Below, piece by piece: positions 6,449 to 9,095 of a DNA stretch of 9,095 nt. A program made the translations under genes and the position numbers. This stretch comes from an uncultured Lachnospiraceae bacterium (GTDB lineage Bacteria > Bacillota > Clostridia > Lachnospirales > Lachnospiraceae). Numbering within the stretch: position 1 is the first letter of the stretch; each line of letters begins with the position of its first letter. The DNA lies in assembly GCA_900557385.1 (NCBI GenBank), contig USSP01000060.1:1-9095 (forward strand), in the 5' to 3' direction. The notes beneath the pieces are model-generated. The model saw nothing but the letters and a program-made list of their open reading frames with translations, was not told where the DNA came from and did not search any database.

Positions 6449-6452
6449 TCTT
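6424..6452 (+). promoter_or_regulatory. Promoter of the gntR-ABC transporter operon
   Basis: A perfect TTGACA (6424-6429) is followed after 17 nt by TATCTT (6447-6452). TGC directly before the -10 makes it an extended -10 type (TGnTATCTT). It lies 39 nt before the GTG start of the regulator gene. This is the best promoter match in the window. Confidence 0.75.
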
Positions 6453-6474
6453 GAATGCAGCAAAGCAATAAAGA

Positions 6475-6484
6475 AAAGGAGGTG
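6475..6484 (+). promoter_or_regulatory. Very strong ribosome binding site deciding the GTG start of the GntR-type gene
   Basis: AAAGGAGGTG is complementary to the whole anti-Shine-Dalgarno region. Its AGGAGG core ends 9 nt before the GTG at 6492, fixing that codon as the start. Confidence 0.8.
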
Positions 6485-6491
6485 TACTTGT

Positions 6492-6869
6492 GTGATCGTC
6501 ATTGATTATAAAGATAATCGTCCTTTATATGAACAGATCGTGGAACGATTTCAGGTATTAATCGAACGGGGCGTTCTTAAACCGGAAGATCAAATGCCAT
6601 CGGTACGAAGTCTGGCAATGGAGCTTTCTATCAATCCGAACACCATACAGAAAGCTTATGCGGAACTGGAACGACGGGGATATATTTATACCGTGAAGGG
6701 ACGGGGAAATTTCGTCTCCTATGATGAAGAGTTAAAGGCAAAACGGCGAAGCCAGCAGCTGGAAGTGTTCCGACAGAAAGCCATGCAGGCGATGGAGTCC
6801 GGCGTAACGAAAGACGAGTTATTACAGATCGTTGAAGAAGTATTTAAGAAAGAGGGTGGAGTGCAATGA
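6492..6869 (+). CDS. GntR-family transcriptional regulator, YtrA-type
   Basis: Small DNA-binding repressor of 125 residues. A winged helix-turn-helix of the GntR family fills residues 9-76: RPLYEQIVERFQVLIERG, then MPSVRSLAMELSINPNTIQK (recognition region, about 35-54), then AYAELERRGYI and the wing GRGNFV (70-75). After it comes only a short helical tail (about 80-120) instead of a large ligand domain, which marks the YtrA subfamily. Such proteins commonly sit first in, and repress, an ABC transporter operon, as in Bacillus ytrABCDEF. The same layout is seen here: its stop overlaps the ATPase start by 4 nt (ATGA). Palindromes around its promoter fit autoregulation. The inducer is unknown; in Bacillus, ytr responds to some cell-wall antibiotics. 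Confidence 0.92.
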   Translation: MIVIDYKDNRPLYEQIVERFQVLIERGVLKPEDQMPSVRSLAMELSINPNTIQKAYAELERRGYIYTVKGRGNFVSYDEELKAKRRSQQLEVFRQKAMQAMESGVTKDELLQIVEEVFKKEGGVQ

Positions 6870-7771
6870 TCGAACTGACACATGTAAGTAAACATTTTGA
6901 AGAGATTGTGGCAGTGAACGATGTGAGCGTCAAAATTAAAGAGGGCTGCGTATTCGGAATGATTGGAACCAATGGTGCAGGAAAAAGTACCATTATGCGA
7001 ATGATTACCGGTGTACTGAAACCGGATGGTGGGGAAATTCTCATTGACGGAAAGGAAGTTTATGACAATGTGGAGTCCAAGAAACTGTTTTTCTTTATTC
7101 CTGACGAGCCTTACTTTTTCAGTAATGCCACCTTACGGGATATGGAGCATTATTATAGCAGTATTTATGATAATTTCAACAGAGATAAATTTTATCAATA
7201 TTTAGAGCATTTTGAACTGGATAAAAAGAGAAAGATCAATACCTTTTCCAAAGGAATGAAAAAACAGGCAGCATTGCTTTTAGGCATCTGTGCGGGAACG
7301 AAATATCTGTTTTGTGATGAGACCTTTGATGGTCTTGACCCGGTCATGCGTCAGGGTGTGAAGTCGATTTTTGCAAACGAAATGGAAGAGAGAGGGCTGA
7401 CTCCCATCATTGCCTCCCACAATCTGCGGGAATTGGAGGACATCTGTGACCATGTGGGTCTGTTACATAAGGGCGGTGTACTGTTGTCTAAGGATCTGGA
7501 GGACATGAAGTGCAATATCCAGAAGGTACAGTGCGTATTTGCCGACAAGGAAGAAGAGCAGAAGATCATGCAGAGCCTGAATGTGATGAAGGTAGATCAC
7601 AGAGGTGCGCTTGTTACTATTACCGTAAGAGGTTCCAGAGAGGATGTTACCAATCTGCTGGCATCGGTAGACACCATTTTCTGCGAGGTCCTGCCTTTAT
7701 CCTTAGAGGAAATTTTTATCAGTGAGACGGAGGTAATCGGCTATGACATCAAAAAACTCATTCTTAATTAG
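6866..7771 (+). CDS. ABC transporter ATP-binding protein
   Basis: Cytoplasmic ATPase of an ABC-2-type exporter, 301 residues. Walker A is GTNGAGKST (34-42). The Q-loop region reads FFFIPDEPYFF (75-85), where the usual Gln is not apparent. The signature is FSKGMKKQ (127-134) instead of LSGGQ. Walker B and D-loop are YLFCDETFDGLDP (147-159), keeping Asp151 and the catalytic Glu152 but with Thr for the usual Pro. The switch histidine is His185 in ASHNLRELE. A further domain (about 215-300) is typical of YtrB/BcrA/EcsA-like ATPases. The start overlaps the regulator's stop by 4 nt, and the gene overlaps the permease start by 29 nt, so all three are translationally linked. Substrate unknown. Confidence 0.94.
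   Translation: MIELTHVSKHFEEIVAVNDVSVKIKEGCVFGMIGTNGAGKSTIMRMITGVLKPDGGEILIDGKEVYDNVESKKLFFFIPDEPYFFSNATLRDMEHYYSSIYDNFNRDKFYQYLEHFELDKKRKINTFSKGMKKQAALLLGICAGTKYLFCDETFDGLDPVMRQGVKSIFANEMEERGLTPIIASHNLRELEDICDHVGLLHKGGVLLSKDLEDMKCNIQKVQCVFADKEEEQKIMQSLNVMKVDHRGALVTITVRGSREDVTNLLASVDTIFCEVLPLSLEEIFISETEVIGYDIKKLILN
7729..7734 (+). promoter_or_regulatory. Ribosome binding site deciding the permease start inside the ATPase gene
   Basis: GGAGGT is 8 nt upstream of the ATG at 7743. It supports a 29-nt overlap of the two genes rather than a start after the ATPase stop. Confidence 0.7.
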
Positions 7772-9095
7772 TATGAGAGAGAATATGAGACGCAGGATGT
7801 GGTATCCTTTGCTTTTGCTTCTCATACAGATTTTTGAATATCCAGTGGCAGTGACTATGGTGCTGTCTAATAATAAAATCAATGACTTGCGGATGCCGGC
7901 AGGGGAAATCAATGGTTCCCAGATCTTTTCTCGCCTGAACGGTTTGATGGGAGTTTCTACGGTGCCTGTTATTCTGGCAATTTTTTTCGGAGTACTGGCA
8001 GCAATGCAGGGATTTTCTTATCTGAATAACCGGAAAAAGGTGGATTTGTATCACAGCGTGCCGGTAAGTAAAACCCGGAGATTCTGGGTTATCGTGTTAA
8101 ACAGTTTCCTGATGTATGCAGTGATTCATCTGGTTTGTGTTTTGGCGGCTGCGGGTATTGCAGCTCTGTATCATTGCATGAATGGTACATTCTTTACATG
8201 GGTGATGCTGGATGTAGCTTTTAATCTCATTGGGTTCATGGCAGGCTTTGCGGTGACACTTCTGGCAGTGATGCTGACCGGAAATCTGGTTGTGACCCTA
8301 TTGGGAACGGCTGTGATTGCCGGGTATGAGGTATTGCTGCGTTTACTGGTGCAGGAACATTTTTCCAGCTTTTTTGAGCATTATTCCTATCTGTCTGCCA
8401 GCGTATTATCGGCCACCAAGCTGTGGACGACACCGATCGTTACCTGGGTGTGGTTTGTCAATGATGCAAGCTGGGTAGGCTACCGGGAACTTAGCGAGAA
8501 AGGAATCCGGGAAACCATTGCAGCACAGACCAGCTGGGGAGCACTTCCCAGAACATTGCTTTTAATCGTGATTTTCATGGCAATCGGTTATGTCTTATAC
8601 CGGAAACGGGGATCAGAAGCCGCAGGCAAAGCCATTGCCTTTCCGGCAATCAAGCAGCCTCTGAAAATGATTATGCTGGTGCCGATTTCCCTGACCTTCG
8701 GACTGGTGTTCCGAAGCTTGTCCTACAACCCAATGGTCTTTGAGGTATTTGGACTGGTGGTAGGCTTGGTTCTGGGACATTGTATCATTGAAATGATTTA
8801 TGAGTTCGATTTAAAGGCTCCGCTGCATCATTTACCTTCCATGGGAGTGGCAGCATTGGTGTCCGCAGTAGTGCTTATGTTTTTTGCCTTTGACCCTATG
8901 GGGTACGACCGCTATGTACCCAACCCAGAAAAGGTGGAATATGCCGGTGTCTATCTGGAACAGATGCAGCACGGGGATTTTATCGCATTGGATGCGGACA
9001 ATATTTCCGATTTAAGCTATGTATCAGAGAGCAGATGGGTTCTGGACAGAATGCATTGCAGTGATCTTGCACTGGTCTGTCAGTTAGCAGAGCGG
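7743..9095 (+). CDS. ABC-2-type transporter permease, N-terminal 451 residues, 3' end outside window
   Basis: Open reading frame from the ATG at 7743 to the window edge with no stop. GGAGGT (7729-7734) lies 8 nt before this ATG, inside the ATPase gene; the next in-frame ATG (7773), 1 nt after the ATPase stop, has no ribosome site. About eight to nine membrane segments are seen (roughly 21-41, 68-90, 112-142, 150-173, 178-200, 268-287, 307-325, 331-352, 365-383). The cytoplasmic-loop sequence VDLYHSVPVSKTRRFW (100-115) is a hallmark of this ABC-2 permease type. A hydrophilic region begins after residue 384 and continues past the window; a C-terminal soluble domain such as DUF6449 is my guess from similar Clostridia proteins. 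It pairs with the preceding ATPase to form the transporter. Substrate cannot be inferred. Confidence 0.88.
   Translation, partial: MTSKNSFLISMRENMRRRMWYPLLLLLIQIFEYPVAVTMVLSNNKINDLRMPAGEINGSQIFSRLNGLMGVSTVPVILAIFFGVLAAMQGFSYLNNRKKVDLYHSVPVSKTRRFWVIVLNSFLMYAVIHLVCVLAAAGIAALYHCMNGTFFTWVMLDVAFNLIGFMAGFAVTLLAVMLTGNLVVTLLGTAVIAGYEVLLRLLVQEHFSSFFEHYSYLSASVLSATKLWTTPIVTWVWFVNDASWVGYRELSEKGIRETIAAQTSWGALPRTLLLIVIFMAIGYVLYRKRGSEAAGKAIAFPAIKQPLKMIMLVPISLTFGLVFRSLSYNPMVFEVFGLVVGLVLGHCIIEMIYEFDLKAPLHHLPSMGVAALVSAVVLMFFAFDPMGYDRYVPNPEKVEYAGVYLEQMQHGDFIALDADNISDLSYVSESRWVLDRMHCSDLALVCQLAER

Noticed and set aside
7764..8433. Short minus-strand frames under the right end
   Set aside because: They lie opposite the permease gene, which is open on the + strand to the window edge with a good start and membrane segments.
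1..9095. CRISPR array, tRNA, insertion sequence or phage genes
   Set aside because: No regularly spaced repeats, cloverleaf-like sequence, transposase or integrase motifs were seen; genes fill nearly all of the window.

Overview
The window reads as the chromosome of a low-to-mid GC, anaerobic, spore-forming Firmicute, most likely class Clostridia and possibly Lachnospiraceae. Support comes from an oxygen-sensitive class III ribonucleotide reductase with its activase, a SpoVAF-type spore protein, a YtrA-type GntR regulator with an ABC-2 transporter, strong AGGAGG-type ribosome binding sites and several GTG/TTG starts. The lineage is inferred from protein style; no rRNA or other marker is present.

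Left block (1-2446, + strand): a dNTP-supply operon made of the 3' part of nrdD, then nrdG (TTG start), then dut. It closes with a clear intrinsic terminator (2419-2446). Right behind it is a 25-bp near-perfect palindrome (2447-2471) in the gap between convergent genes.

Middle block (2513-6281, - strand, read right to left): a membrane protein with two DUF1538 domains, then a protein that looks like two fused PII-type signalling domains starting 2 nt after it, then, 77 nt later, a SpoVAF-like GerA-family protein. The first two genes are tightly coupled and look like a transporter with its dedicated PII-type regulator, by analogy with AmtB/GlnK. The spoVAF neighbour raises the possibility of a link to spore ion fluxes, which is inference. 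This block is the least understood and most interesting part of the window.

Divergent control region (6282-6491): a sigma-A-like promoter on each strand, an inverted repeat over the leftward promoter, and palindromic sequences around the rightward promoter.

Right block (6492-9095, + strand): a GntR/YtrA-type repressor, an ABC ATPase overlapping it by 4 nt, and a polytopic ABC-2-type permease overlapping the ATPase by 29 nt and running off the window. This is a typical autoregulated drug/peptide or cell-envelope-stress exporter operon; its substrate cannot be told from sequence. No tRNA, rRNA, CRISPR, insertion sequence or phage gene was seen.
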